Assembly (NCBI RefSeq): GCF_016482685.1
Contig: NZ_JACYHF010000024.1
Location: 1 to 64,000, forward strand
Length of the DNA: 64,000 nt
Reading direction: 5' to 3'
Origin: Streptomyces sp. DSM 110735
Lineage (GTDB): Bacteria; Actinomycetota; Actinomycetes; Streptomycetales; Streptomycetaceae
Below are positions 16,890-25,447 of the stretch, in pieces; positions within the stretch are counted from its first letter, which is position 1, and each line of letters opens with the position of its first letter. The notes beneath the pieces are model-generated. The model saw nothing but the letters and a program-made list of their open reading frames with translations, had not been told where the DNA came from and ran no database searches. Both the position numbers and the translations under genes were made by a program.

Positions 16890-17867
16890 ATGCGCTATAT
16901 CACACTGCGTGACCTGGAGGTTTCCCGGATCGGGCTCGGTGCCATGGGGATGTCCCACGGCTACACCGGTGCCGGCACCGACGACGCGGAGTCGATCAGG
17001 ACGGTGCACCGGGCGCTGGAACTGGGCGTCACGCTCGTCGACACCGCCGAGATCTACGGCCCCTACACCAACGAGGAGTTGCTCGGCCGGGCGCTGAAGG
17101 GGCGCCGGGACCAGGTGGTGCTGGCCACGAAGTTCGGTCTGGTCTCCCACGGCGGCGACGGCACCTGGAACCTGGACTCCCGCCCCGCCAACATCCGTAC
17201 CGCCGTCGAGGGCTCCCTGAAGCGGCTGGGCACCGACCACATCGATCTGTACTACCAGCACCGGGTGGACCCGCACACGCCGATCGAGGAGACGGCGGGG
17301 GCGGTCGCCGAGCTGATCGCCGAGGGCAAGGTCCGCGCCTTCGGGCTCTCGGAGGCAGGACCGGACACGATCCGCCGCGCCCATGCCGTCCAGCCGGTCA
17401 CCGCGGTCCAGTCCGAGTACTCGCTGTGGACGCGCGGGATCGAGGACCGGGTCCTGACCGTCCTGCGGGAGCTGAACATCGGCCTGGTGCCGTTCTCCCC
17501 GCTGGGACGCGGTCTGCTGACGGGCGCCGTCCGCTCCACCGACGCGTTCGACGCAAACGACTTCCGGCGCGGCAACCCCCGCTTCACCGGCGACAACTTC
17601 CGGCACAACCTGGCGCTCGCCGACGAGGTCCGGGCCGTGGCCGCCGAGATCGGCGCCACGCCCGCCCAGGTGGCACTCGCGTGGCTCCTCGCCCAGGGCG
17701 ACGACATCGCCCCGATCCCCGGCACCAAGCGGGTCGCCCGCGTCGAGGAGAACACCGCCGCCGACGCGCTCACGCTGACCGCCGCGCAGTTGGACAAGCT
17801 CGGCAGTCTGCCGCCCGCCGCCGGAGCCACCCACAGCGAGGCACAGGCCCGGATGCTCGAGCGCTGA
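16890..17867 (+). CDS. Aldo/keto reductase
   Basis: 325-aa NADPH-dependent reductase with a TIM barrel. The catalytic tetrad can be placed: Asp and Tyr in LVDTAEIYGPYT, Lys in VLATKFGL, His in YYQHRVDP. The C-terminal cofactor motif is PIPGTKRVARVEEN. The start at ATG 16890 follows GGAGAGAG. It would reduce aldehydes or ketones, and it resembles members induced by reactive carbonyls. It is divergent from an MmyB-type regulator and 68 bases upstream of a zinc dehydrogenase, probably as one operon. Confidence 0.9.
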   Translation: MRYITLRDLEVSRIGLGAMGMSHGYTGAGTDDAESIRTVHRALELGVTLVDTAEIYGPYTNEELLGRALKGRRDQVVLATKFGLVSHGGDGTWNLDSRPANIRTAVEGSLKRLGTDHIDLYYQHRVDPHTPIEETAGAVAELIAEGKVRAFGLSEAGPDTIRRAHAVQPVTAVQSEYSLWTRGIEDRVLTVLRELNIGLVPFSPLGRGLLTGAVRSTDAFDANDFRRGNPRFTGDNFRHNLALADEVRAVAAEIGATPAQVALAWLLAQGDDIAPIPGTKRVARVEENTAADALTLTAAQLDKLGSLPPAAGATHSEAQARMLER

Positions 17868-17935
17868 TTCCCCCCCTCACGACACCCCCGCACGACCCGC
17901 CCGCACGACACCCCCGTTTGGAGCAACCCCCTCTC

Positions 17936-18964
17936 ATGCGCGCAGCAGTGATGTACGGAGCCGGAGACGTCCGCGTCGAGGACCGGCCCGACCCGAAGAT
18001 CGTCGAGCCGACCGACGCCGTGGTGCGCACGGTGGCCGCGTGCGTGTGCGGCAGCGACCTGTGGCCGTACCGGTCGATGCCCGCCACCGACGCCGGGCGC
18101 CCCATGGGCCACGAGTTCCTGGGCGTCGTCGAGGAGACCGGCGCCGAGGTGACCGGGCTGACGGCGGGGGATCTGGTCGTCGCCCCCTTCACCTACAGCG
18201 ACGGCACGTGCGACTACTGCGCCAAGGACCTCCAGATCTCGTGCCGCCACGGCGGGCGGTACGGCTTCGACGGGGTCGACGGCGGGCAGGGCGAAGCCGT
18301 CCGTGTGCCCTGGGCGGACGGCACCCTGGTGAAGCTCCCGGTCGCCGCCGACTCCGCCCTGGTGCCCTCCCTGCTGGCCCTGTCGGACGTGATGACCACC
18401 GGCCACCACGGCGCGGTGACCGCAGGGGTCCGCCGCGGGGACACGGTGCTGGTCGTCGGGGACGGGGCGGTCGGGCTGTGCGCGGTGATCGCCGCGCGGC
18501 GGCTGGGTGCCGAGCGGATCGTGCTCGCGGGCCGCCATGAGGAACGCACCGCTCTGGGCCGTGAGTTCGGTGCCACCGACGTGGTCGCGGAGCGTGGCGA
18601 GGAGGGCGTCGCCCGCGTCCGCGAGCTGACCGGCGGCGTGGACAAGGTGATCGAGGCCGTCGGCACCCGCCAGGCGCTCGACACCGCCCTGGGCGCCGTC
18701 CTGGACGGGGGCACCGTCAGCCGCCTGGGCGTCCCGCAGTACGAGGAGGGACCGCTCGGCCGGGCCGGGTTCATGCGAAACATCACCCTGACCGGCGGCG
18801 CCAGTCCCGCCCGCGCCTACATCGAGCGGCTTCTGCCCGACGTGCTCGACGGCACGATCGACCCCGGCCGTGTCTTCGACCGGACCTTCCCGCTCGACCG
18901 GACCCCGGACGCCTACCGGGCGATGGCCGACCGCCAGGTCCTCAAGGCGCTCGTCCGCCCCTGA
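17936..18964 (+). CDS. Zinc-dependent alcohol dehydrogenase
   Basis: 342-aa medium-chain dehydrogenase. Catalytic zinc motifs are CVCGSDLWPYR and MGHEFLGVVEETG. The structural zinc region is partly atypical (GTCDYCAKDLQISC, with three Cys and an Asp where four Cys are usual). The cofactor fold is VLVVGDGAVGLCAV. The group usually oxidises alcohols or glutathione adducts. It starts at ATG 17936 and follows the aldo/keto reductase in the same direction, so it is likely under the same MmyB-type regulator. Confidence 0.85.
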   Translation: MRAAVMYGAGDVRVEDRPDPKIVEPTDAVVRTVAACVCGSDLWPYRSMPATDAGRPMGHEFLGVVEETGAEVTGLTAGDLVVAPFTYSDGTCDYCAKDLQISCRHGGRYGFDGVDGGQGEAVRVPWADGTLVKLPVAADSALVPSLLALSDVMTTGHHGAVTAGVRRGDTVLVVGDGAVGLCAVIAARRLGAERIVLAGRHEERTALGREFGATDVVAERGEEGVARVRELTGGVDKVIEAVGTRQALDTALGAVLDGGTVSRLGVPQYEEGPLGRAGFMRNITLTGGASPARAYIERLLPDVLDGTIDPGRVFDRTFPLDRTPDAYRAMADRQVLKALVRP

Positions 18965-18985
18965 TCGCCCCTCCGCACCACCGGC

Positions 18986-19762
18986 TCAGACCGGCTGTTC
19001 CTCCTCCGGGGTCGTCACCTCCTCCCCCGCCTCGTCCCGCTCGGCGGCCGCGCCCCGGCCGCCCGGGCGGCGTACGAGGAGGCTGCTGACGGTGTACGAC
19101 ATCTGGGTGGTCGCCCGCGCGGGCGGGGGGTGGTAGCGGCCGCCGCAGACCGAGAGGTTGACGATGAGGTAGGCGTGCCAGCCGCGTCCGGTGCCCCGGC
19201 GGTCGGCGAACGCCACCGTGCCGTTCACGGTCCAGACGACGGAGGCGGCGCCGAACTCGGTGCGCAGGTCGACCCAGGCACCGGGGCGGATCGCGCGGTC
19301 GCGGAAGTAGCTGTTGCTGCCGCGTACGTGGTTGGTGAGTTCCAGCAGGTCGGGGTTGTCGGGGTGGTACTCGAAGACGTCGATCTCCTGGCCGCCGTCC
19401 CGCCAGGTCCAGATGGCGGGCCAGGCGCCGGTCTCGACGGGCAGCCGCACCCGCGCCTCCAGGACGTCCCCGGTGCGCACCATGAAGCCGTCGCGGCTGC
19501 CCTCGGTGGTGAGCAGCCCGGTGTTCCACTTGCCGTCGGGGCGCCGGGTGGCCCGGAAGACGCCCGAGCGGCTGTAGGCGGGGTCGGAGACGAGGTAGTC
19601 GAGTTTGTCGTCGCCCGGGTTGACCGGGCCGCCGTTCGGATAGGCCCAGGAGTGGCCGGCGACCCACTGTCGCTCCGAGGTGAAGTCGGCTCTGAACACC
19701 ACGTCGGACCCGGGCGCGGCACGCGGCGCCGGGAGGGGACTGTCGGGTGTCGATTCGCGCAT
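18986..19762 (-). CDS. GH16-like glucanase-fold protein without signal peptide
   Basis: 258-aa protein with the concanavalin-A-like fold of glycoside hydrolase family 16. The core GAWPAIWTW then GGQEIDVFEYH matches the EIDxxE catalytic motif (nucleophile, Asp, acid/base). No secretion signal is present at the ATG at 19762, which has GGAGAG upstream, although most GH16 enzymes are exported. The acidic C-terminal tail ends TTPEEEQPV. It could be cytoplasmic, or a non-catalytic lectin-like relative. It is divergent from the EamA transporter. Confidence 0.7.
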   Translation of the reverse strand: MRESTPDSPLPAPRAAPGSDVVFRADFTSERQWVAGHSWAYPNGGPVNPGDDKLDYLVSDPAYSRSGVFRATRRPDGKWNTGLLTTEGSRDGFMVRTGDVLEARVRLPVETGAWPAIWTWRDGGQEIDVFEYHPDNPDLLELTNHVRGSNSYFRDRAIRPGAWVDLRTEFGAASVVWTVNGTVAFADRRGTGRGWHAYLIVNLSVCGGRYHPPPARATTQMSYTVSSLLVRRPGGRGAAAERDEAGEEVTTPEEEQPV

Positions 19763-20003
19763 GTCGGATGTCTCTCCGCCATACGCCCCGTCATGCGGTG
19801 ACGCCGGGACATCACGGAGATAATGACCCGTTCGAGTGAATCGGGCTCCGGACGCGGTGGCGCAGGGCGCCCCGGCGGCGCGATGGCGTGGGCTTTCGTA
19901 GGCTGGCGTGGGCTTTCGCAGGCTGCGGAGGTCCGAAGCGCCTCCGGGCTCCTCCGGGACGTGGACTTCCGGTACGTGGACGACCCGCAGGCGGGAGACG
20001 GTA

Positions 20004-20873
20004 GTGATCGAACTTGCCGCGGTGTTCGCCGTCGCCGGTGCCGGGAGCAATGCCGTGGGCACCGCTTTCCAGCGCAAGGCCGCCTCGGTCAGCTCCAAGA
20101 GCGGGCTGCGGCTGCTGCTGGACCTGGTGCGCCGTCCCGCCTGGGTGATCGGCATGGCCGGGGTGATCGGCGCGGCGATCTTCCAGAGCCTCGCTCTCGT
20201 CAACGGTCCGCTGGCGCTGGTGCAGCCCCTGTTCATCCTGGAGCTGCCCTTCGCGCTCCTCGTGGTGGGCCCGCTGCTGCACCGGCATCTGCCCGCGTAC
20301 GGCTGGTGGGGCGTGGGCGCCGTGGTGCTGGGGCTCGCGGTCATGCTCGCCTCGGCGGCGCCGTACGGTGCGCGCGACCAGGCGCCGCTGACCCACTGGG
20401 TACCCGCGCTGGTCCTGTGCGTCGGGGCGATCGTGGCCGTCACCCTGCTGGCCCGGCACGAGCGCTCCCCCACCGGGCGGGCGGCGCTGCTGGCGTCGGG
20501 CTCCGCGATCGCCAACGCGCTCACGGCCGCGCTGCTGAAGTCGGCCACCGGCACCTTCGCGGACGAGGGCTTCGAGGCGTTCCTGCTCTCCTGGCAGACC
20601 TACGGCTTCGCGCTGGCAGGCACGGCGGCGGTCCTCCTGCTGGAGAACGCGCTCCAGGCGGGTCCGCTCGCCGCCGCCCAGCCCGCGCTGACCATCGGCG
20701 ACGCGGTGGTGAGCCTCGCCCTCGGCATCACCCTGTTCGGCGAGCGCATCCGCACGGGCTGGTGGCTGGTCCCGGAGGCGTGCGGCGCACTCCTGATCAT
20801 CGCGGGCGTCCTGGTCCTGAGCCGCGCGGTGCAGAACCTCATCGAACGGCCGCCCCGGTCCCGGGTGGCGTAG
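20004..20873 (+). CDS. EamA/DMT-family transporter
   Basis: 289-aa integral membrane protein with about nine or ten hydrophobic helices (for example VIGMAGVIGAAIFQSLALV, GWWGVGAVVLGLAVMLASA, GWWLVPEACGALLIIAGVLV). It resembles the drug/metabolite transporter superfamily, in which two five-helix repeats face each other. The GTG at 20004 is chosen because GGGAGA precedes it and the hydrophobic N-terminus starts there. It is convergent with snpA, with a shared hairpin between. Substrate unknown. Confidence 0.78.
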   Translation: MIELAAVFAVAGAGSNAVGTAFQRKAASVSSKSGLRLLLDLVRRPAWVIGMAGVIGAAIFQSLALVNGPLALVQPLFILELPFALLVVGPLLHRHLPAYGWWGVGAVVLGLAVMLASAAPYGARDQAPLTHWVPALVLCVGAIVAVTLLARHERSPTGRAALLASGSAIANALTAALLKSATGTFADEGFEAFLLSWQTYGFALAGTAAVLLLENALQAGPLAAAQPALTIGDAVVSLALGITLFGERIRTGWWLVPEACGALLIIAGVLVLSRAVQNLIERPPRSRVA

Positions 20874-20893
20874 GACCCGGCAACGGACGACGA

Positions 20894-20925
20894 CGGCGGC
20901 GGTGCGGATGTCCGCACCGCCGCCG
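20894..20925. terminator. Bidirectional hairpin between transporter and snpA
   Basis: CGGCGGCGGTGCGG (20894-20907) pairs perfectly with CCGCACCGCCGCCG (20912-20925) across ATGT. It lies between two convergent genes and can serve both. Confidence 0.8.
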
Positions 20926-20984
20926 CTCCGTCTTCCGTCGCACGCCGGGATCAACACCCCGCCGCGGTCAGCGCATCGCCGGGA

Positions 20985-21656
20985 TCAGCGGTCCGCGTTC
21001 ACCTTCTCCAGCGCCTTCGCCAGCCCCGCCGCCCACAGTTGGTTGACGCGGGCGCGCTCGTTGCTGTCCGGGTAGCGGTTGGTGCAGGACGGGCCGGGAC
21101 CGCCGCCCGACATCAGCTCGCTGCACGGTCCGCTGTAGTGGTCGGGGAGACCCAGGACGTGGCCGGTCTCGTGGGCGGTCACGCGGATGGAGTCGTACTG
21201 CTGGTTCTGCGCGTAGTCGAGGAAGATGTAGCCGCCGCCGTGGCCGTCGGTGGAGGCGTACGAGCCCTGCGGGTCGCTGCCCTCGTAGTACGAGAAGTCG
21301 GCGCTGCCCGAGGTGGCCTGGAGCTTGACGTTGGAGACGGAGCCGTTCCAGATGGAGGCGGCGTTGGCTATCTGGGAGCTGAAGCTCGGCGCCTGGGAGG
21401 CGTTGTAGTAGACGGTGACCGCCTTCAGGCTCGGGTGCGCCGCCTGCTTCTTGGCGACCGAGGTGAGGACGGCCTCGAAGAACGCCTTGTTCTGCGCGGC
21501 TTCCCCGGCCGAGCCGGTGAAGTGGGCGTGCGGGGCGGCGGTGACCGCGTGGGCGGGGGCCGCGGTGCCGAGGGCGGCGCAGGCCAGGCCCAGACCGAGG
21601 GCGAGGACGCCTCTGGCGGCCTTCGCGGACAGGGCAGGGGTACGGAAGGACTTCAT
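20985..21656 (-). CDS. snpA: Snapalysin, secreted small neutral metalloprotease
   Basis: 223-aa M7-family protease. An export signal (Lys/Arg-rich start, hydrophobic core GVLALGLGLACAALGTAAPAHA) and a short propeptide precede the catalytic domain. The zinc motif HETGHVLGLPD supplies two His and the Asp ligand typical of snapalysins, and nearby Cys residues in SGPCSELM and PSCTNRY form a disulphide in relatives. It is made outside the cell and hydrolyses milk-type proteins in characterised members. It is divergent from a LysR gene, the standard snpA/snpR arrangement, with a dyad at 21747-21763 between them. Confidence 0.95.
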   Translation of the reverse strand: MKSFRTPALSAKAARGVLALGLGLACAALGTAAPAHAVTAAPHAHFTGSAGEAAQNKAFFEAVLTSVAKKQAAHPSLKAVTVYYNASQAPSFSSQIANAASIWNGSVSNVKLQATSGSADFSYYEGSDPQGSYASTDGHGGGYIFLDYAQNQQYDSIRVTAHETGHVLGLPDHYSGPCSELMSGGGPGPSCTNRYPDSNERARVNQLWAAGLAKALEKVNADR

Positions 21657-21746
21657 GTGGGGGGCTCCTACTCGTTCCGTGGGGTGAACGATCGGTTGCC
21701 CATGAGTCTCGGGGAGCCCAACTCCCCGCGGATGATGGCAAGTAGG

Positions 21747-21763
21747 GATAGCGCGAGGCTATC
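21747..21763. promoter_or_regulatory. LysR-type dyad between snpA and its regulator
   Basis: GATAGC (21747-21752), 5-base spacer, GCTATC (21758-21763): a perfect dyad of the LysR type (T-N11-A arrangement), 75 bases upstream of the LysR start and 91 bases upstream of snpA. It is the expected binding site for activation of snpA and autocontrol. Confidence 0.65.
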
Positions 21764-21837
21764 GTCGTCAACTCGCCCCGCTGCGACCCGATTTGAACCT
21801 CTGGCGCCGTCTCACAGCCCACACCTAGGCTCCCGGC

Positions 21838-22776
21838 ATGGATCTTGAGGTCAGACATCTGCGCGTGCTGTGCGCCATCGCCGACGCGGGCAGCCTGCAT
21901 CGCGCCGCCCGTGAACTGGGGCTGGCGCAGCCGTCGTTGAGCACGCAGTTGCGCCGTATCGAACAGGCTCTGGGCGGGCGGCTGTTCACCCGGGACCGCA
22001 CCGGCTGCCGTCCCACCCCGCTGGGGCGCCTTGTGCTGGGCCGGGCGCGACCGCTCGTGCGGGAGCTGGGCGCGCTCGTCGCGGAGGCGCGGGCCGCGGC
22101 GACGCGTGCGCCGGGCGGACCCCGGCTGCGGATCGGGGCGACGGCCAGCCGGGCGCTGCCGGGCTGGCTGCGGCGGCTGCGCGCCCGGGTGCCTCCGGCC
22201 GATCCCACGCTGCACGTCGACGCGTCCGCGAACGCGCTGCTGCGGATGGTCGCCGAGGGCGGGCTCGACCTGGCCTTCGTGCACGAGGTGGAGGGCAGTC
22301 CGCTGCGCGTTCCGGCGGGGCTCAGTGTGCGGGTGCTGGTGCAGCGGGAGCCGCAGTTCGTCTCGCTCGCCGCCGACCATCCCGCCGCCGCCCGGCACGA
22401 GGTGCGGCTCGCGGACCTGGCGGGCGAGCGCTGGATGGTGGACTCCACCGTGGACGGCGAGTGGGACGGGCTGTGCCGGGTGCTGCGCGAGGCGGGGATC
22501 GAGCCGCGCCTGCTGCACGGCGACTATCTGACCGCCTACACGCTGGCCGCTACCGGTGAGGTGGTCACGGTCAGCCAGCCGACCGCGCGACCCCGCTCCG
22601 ACCTCGCCATTCGGCCGCTGCGCGGCGACCCGATCGGCGTACGGCTGCTGCTCGCGGCGCGCACCGAGACCGAGTTGGCGGACGGCTACCCCGAACTGGC
22701 CGACGCCTACTGGGAGGTGGCCGCGCAGTCACCGCTCTACCGGGCGTGGCTGGACCGCGCTCCGGCATCGGTGTGA
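21838..22776 (+). CDS. snpR: LysR-family activator of snapalysin
   Basis: 312-aa LysR regulator. The N-terminal helix-turn-helix (HLRVLCAIADAGSLHRAARE, LAQPSLSTQLRRIEQALGG, RLFTRD) is followed by a substrate-binding-like effector domain from about residue 95. It is divergent from snpA, the position of the known activator of the snapalysin gene in Streptomyces. The name is given on that synteny. Its stop is 7 bases from the stop of the convergent membrane protein, with no clear hairpin between. Confidence 0.88.
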   Translation: MDLEVRHLRVLCAIADAGSLHRAARELGLAQPSLSTQLRRIEQALGGRLFTRDRTGCRPTPLGRLVLGRARPLVRELGALVAEARAAATRAPGGPRLRIGATASRALPGWLRRLRARVPPADPTLHVDASANALLRMVAEGGLDLAFVHEVEGSPLRVPAGLSVRVLVQREPQFVSLAADHPAAARHEVRLADLAGERWMVDSTVDGEWDGLCRVLREAGIEPRLLHGDYLTAYTLAATGEVVTVSQPTARPRSDLAIRPLRGDPIGVRLLLAARTETELADGYPELADAYWEVAAQSPLYRAWLDRAPASV

Positions 22777-22783
22777 CAGGGCG

Positions 22784-24355
22784 TCAGTTGCCGAACGTCC
22801 GTGTGGTGTAGGCGCATTCGGTGTAGATGTAGCCCGAGCGGATCTTCGCCGTGTCGGAGGCGGGGGTGGCGGTGCTGGTGCCGTTCGGCTTGTGGACGAA
22901 GTACGTGGTGCCGACGGGCAGGCTGATGGTGCGCTTCGGGTAGTTCTTGCCGCTGTCGTCGCAGGGCTTGAAACCGATCCTGATGGTGTCCGCGAAGGAG
23001 TACGCCCGGCAGTTGCCGCAGCCCTTGAGGGTGAAGCTGCCGGTGACCGGTCCGGTGTAGAGGACGGTGATGTCGTCCGGGCTGTCGTTCTTCACCGTGA
23101 CGGAGATGCCGCCGCCGGAGGCGGTGGTGGGCAGCTTCTTCCCGGCGGCGGGGACGGTCTGGGCGACCTCGGCGCCGATGGCTATCTTCCGCGCCCGGTC
23201 CCGCTTGGCGCCCTTCGCCCGGGCGGCGTAGTCCTCCATGGTCTTCTGCGCGGCGGAGAACTGGCCGTCCTTGTACTGGTCGATCCCGCAGTCGTACGCC
23301 CCCGCGTCCCCGCTCCGCTTCGCGCGATTCGCCGAGGCGGTGAGCTGGGCGGCGGAGCTGCCCGCGGAGTTCGAGAGGGTGAGGGCGCGGGTGTTCAGCT
23401 CGCGCAGCCGCTCGACCGCGGTGCAGGGCGCCTTTCCGCCGACGTCCTTCTGCGCCTGGGCCACGGCCGACTCGACGGCGGGGGCGACCTTGGCGGCCGG
23501 GCCGGAGTCGGGGAAGGTGCCGAGCAGGTCGCCGAAGTGCTCCACCCATCCCTCGCCGTCCCCGGAGAGGGCGGTGGCGCCGCAGTCGTACAGCGAGGTG
23601 GCGAGTCGGTCGTCGGGCCACTGGGCGAGCGAGCCCAGCCGGTTCTCGGGCAGGGACTGGGGCACGGTGCGCAGATACTTCAGCGGCTCGATCGCGCCGC
23701 AGTAGTCGCCGCTCGCGTAGGGGGCGCCGACGGTGCGGTAGTAGGTGCGCAGGCTGTCGGGCACCTGACCGGCGGCGCGGGAGCCCGCGTGGTGGACGGC
23801 GAGGTCCCGGTAGACGTCCAGGGCGTCGCGGTAGTCGGAGCGTGAGGTGGTGAAGGAGAGGCGGCCCGCCGCCGTGACCGTCTCGTCGGCGCGGTGCAGC
23901 CGGTCGAGCAGCGCCTGCTGGACGGCTTCCTCGCGGGCGTCGCGGTACCAGAGGGTGCCGGCCGTCGGCACCGCGAGCAGCAGGACGCCGAGGGCGAGCG
24001 CGAGGGGTGCCTTGGACGGCCAGGTGAGCCGGGTGCGCAGGGCGGTGAACGCGCCGTGCGCGGCGGCGAGGACCAGGACGACGACGTATCCGGCGAGCGC
24101 CCCGGCCGGGACGCCGTCGGGATCGGCGGGCAGGGCGACCAGCAGGAGGACGGCGGTCGCCACCCAGCAGGCGGCGGCGAGGAACCATCTTCGCAGCAGG
24201 ACGTAGCCGAGACCGAGTCCGCTCAGATTGAGCAGACCGACGGCGGCCGCGCGCAGCGGGTCCGGCGGTGCGGGCGGCGGGCTCGACGGCATCGGTGGCA
24301 CCGGTGGCATGGGATATCCCGGTGCCCCGGCAGGACCGTACGGTGTGTCCGACAT
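22784..24355 (-). CDS. Large membrane-anchored protein of unknown function
   Basis: 523 aa. A Pro-rich cytoplasmic head (PYGPAGAPGYPMPPVPPMP) is followed by about four hydrophobic helices within residues 35-135. After these comes a long external region with paired Cys residues, Lys/Ala-rich helical stretches (TASANRAKRS, KGAKRDRARK) and a C-terminal beta-rich domain (GGGISVTVKNDSPDDITVLY, SFTLKGCGNCRAYSF). No enzymatic motif is recognised. The design suggests an envelope protein with a periplasm-facing sensory or binding domain. The ATG at 24355 has a GGGGGAAG-type site upstream. Convergent with the LysR gene. Confidence 0.8.
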   Translation of the reverse strand: MSDTPYGPAGAPGYPMPPVPPMPSSPPPAPPDPLRAAAVGLLNLSGLGLGYVLLRRWFLAAACWVATAVLLLVALPADPDGVPAGALAGYVVVLVLAAAHGAFTALRTRLTWPSKAPLALALGVLLLAVPTAGTLWYRDAREEAVQQALLDRLHRADETVTAAGRLSFTTSRSDYRDALDVYRDLAVHHAGSRAAGQVPDSLRTYYRTVGAPYASGDYCGAIEPLKYLRTVPQSLPENRLGSLAQWPDDRLATSLYDCGATALSGDGEGWVEHFGDLLGTFPDSGPAAKVAPAVESAVAQAQKDVGGKAPCTAVERLRELNTRALTLSNSAGSSAAQLTASANRAKRSGDAGAYDCGIDQYKDGQFSAAQKTMEDYAARAKGAKRDRARKIAIGAEVAQTVPAAGKKLPTTASGGGISVTVKNDSPDDITVLYTGPVTGSFTLKGCGNCRAYSFADTIRIGFKPCDDSGKNYPKRTISLPVGTTYFVHKPNGTSTATPASDTAKIRSGYIYTECAYTTRTFGN

Positions 24356-24580
24356 GGCGGCTTCCCCCCGTCAACTGCCCCCGCGCCCCTGTGAATCGGC
24401 AGTGTACGGGGAGTGGTGGGGCACGGACAGAGGGTTTTCGGGCCGACTGTCGCGGGGCGCCTCGCCGGGCGTACGACCGGCGCGGGTGGGCACCGGGTAC
24501 GCGCCGTCTGCGGGCGGCGGCGCCGGGTCCGGGCGACACTTGGCGGGAGGCTACCGAGCGACGGACCGGGAGGCGATGGG

Positions 24581-25279
24581 GTGGAAGCCGTCAACCCCAC
24601 GGACAGCGCCTCGCTGCTGGCCGCCTTCGGCGCGCTCGGCGTCCTGGTGGTGACGTTCGCGGAGTCGGGTCTGCTGGTCGTCGGCTTCTTCCTGCCCGGT
24701 GACACGCTGCTGTTCCCGGCCGGGGTGCTGTGCGCCGGAGCCGACGGACGACCGCCCCGGCTGGTGCTCTGGCAGGTGATGCTGTGCGCGGCGGCGGGGG
24801 CGGTGGCGGGCGGCCAGGTCGGCTACCTCATCGGTCGGCACGGCGGACGCCCGCTGCTGACCCGTACCTCCAACCGGCGGGTCAGGGAGGGCGCGGAGCG
24901 CGCGGAACGGCTCCTTGCCCGCTACGGCTACGGCAAGGCGCTGGTGATCGGCCGCTTCATCCCCATGCTGCGTTCGGTGCTGCATCCGGCGGCGGGCGCC
25001 CTCGGCGTACCGATCGGCACGTTCACCCTGTGGCAGACGGTCGGCGGGGTGCTCTGGTCGCAGAGCCTGGTGCTCGTGGGGTACGCCCTCGGTGCCTCGG
25101 TGTCCCACGTGGACGACTATCTGCTGCCGCTGGTCGGCGTCATCGTCGTCCTCTCCCTGATCCCGCTGCTGGTGGAGGCGGTGCGCTCCCGGCGGGCGCG
25201 ACACGGGGACGCGGCGCACGAAAGCGCGACGCACGGCGAGCGCGCCGCCGACGAGCCCTCGGGTCCGGAAGACGAGTAG
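24581..25279 (+). CDS. DedA-family membrane protein
   Basis: 232-aa inner-membrane protein of the DedA/SNARE-associated family. Family landmarks are ESGLLVVGFFLPGDTLLFPAG (re-entrant helix), GYLIGRHGG and GRFIPMLRSVLHPAAGALGV, with the conserved Arg and Pro needed for function in characterised relatives. It ends in a charged tail. Members move or flip lipids such as undecaprenyl phosphate, or maintain membrane potential. The GTG at 24581 is chosen because GGGAGG lies 7 bases upstream. It stands just before the hydrogenase locus but shows no link to it. Confidence 0.88.
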   Translation: MEAVNPTDSASLLAAFGALGVLVVTFAESGLLVVGFFLPGDTLLFPAGVLCAGADGRPPRLVLWQVMLCAAAGAVAGGQVGYLIGRHGGRPLLTRTSNRRVREGAERAERLLARYGYGKALVIGRFIPMLRSVLHPAAGALGVPIGTFTLWQTVGGVLWSQSLVLVGYALGASVSHVDDYLLPLVGVIVVLSLIPLLVEAVRSRRARHGDAAHESATHGERAADEPSGPEDE

Positions 25280-25368
25280 CGCGCCGCGGCCGGGACGGGA
25301 AACCGCCGCCCGCATATGCCCGCTCACCCGCCCGGCCCAACCCGCGTGGGCCTGAAGGGGCGAGGTCG

Positions 25369-25425
25369 TGTGACGGATGTGACGGTGGGTGGAAGGCATG
25401 GACCACTGCGGGCATGGACCACTGC
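25369..25425 (+). promoter_or_regulatory. Two sets of direct repeats upstream of hydrogenase operon
   Basis: TGTGACGG occurs twice with a 9-base period (25369-25376, 25378-25385). GGCATGGACCACTGC then occurs twice with a 16-base period (25395-25409, 25411-25425). The second pair ends 22 bases before the first operon gene (ATG 25448, ribosome site GAGGAGG). Tandem sites so close to the start suggest cooperative binding by a regulator or a recent duplication. No clear -35/-10 pair can be assigned. Confidence 0.45.
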
Positions 25426-25447
25426 ACCGGCACGGCGAGGAGGCGGC

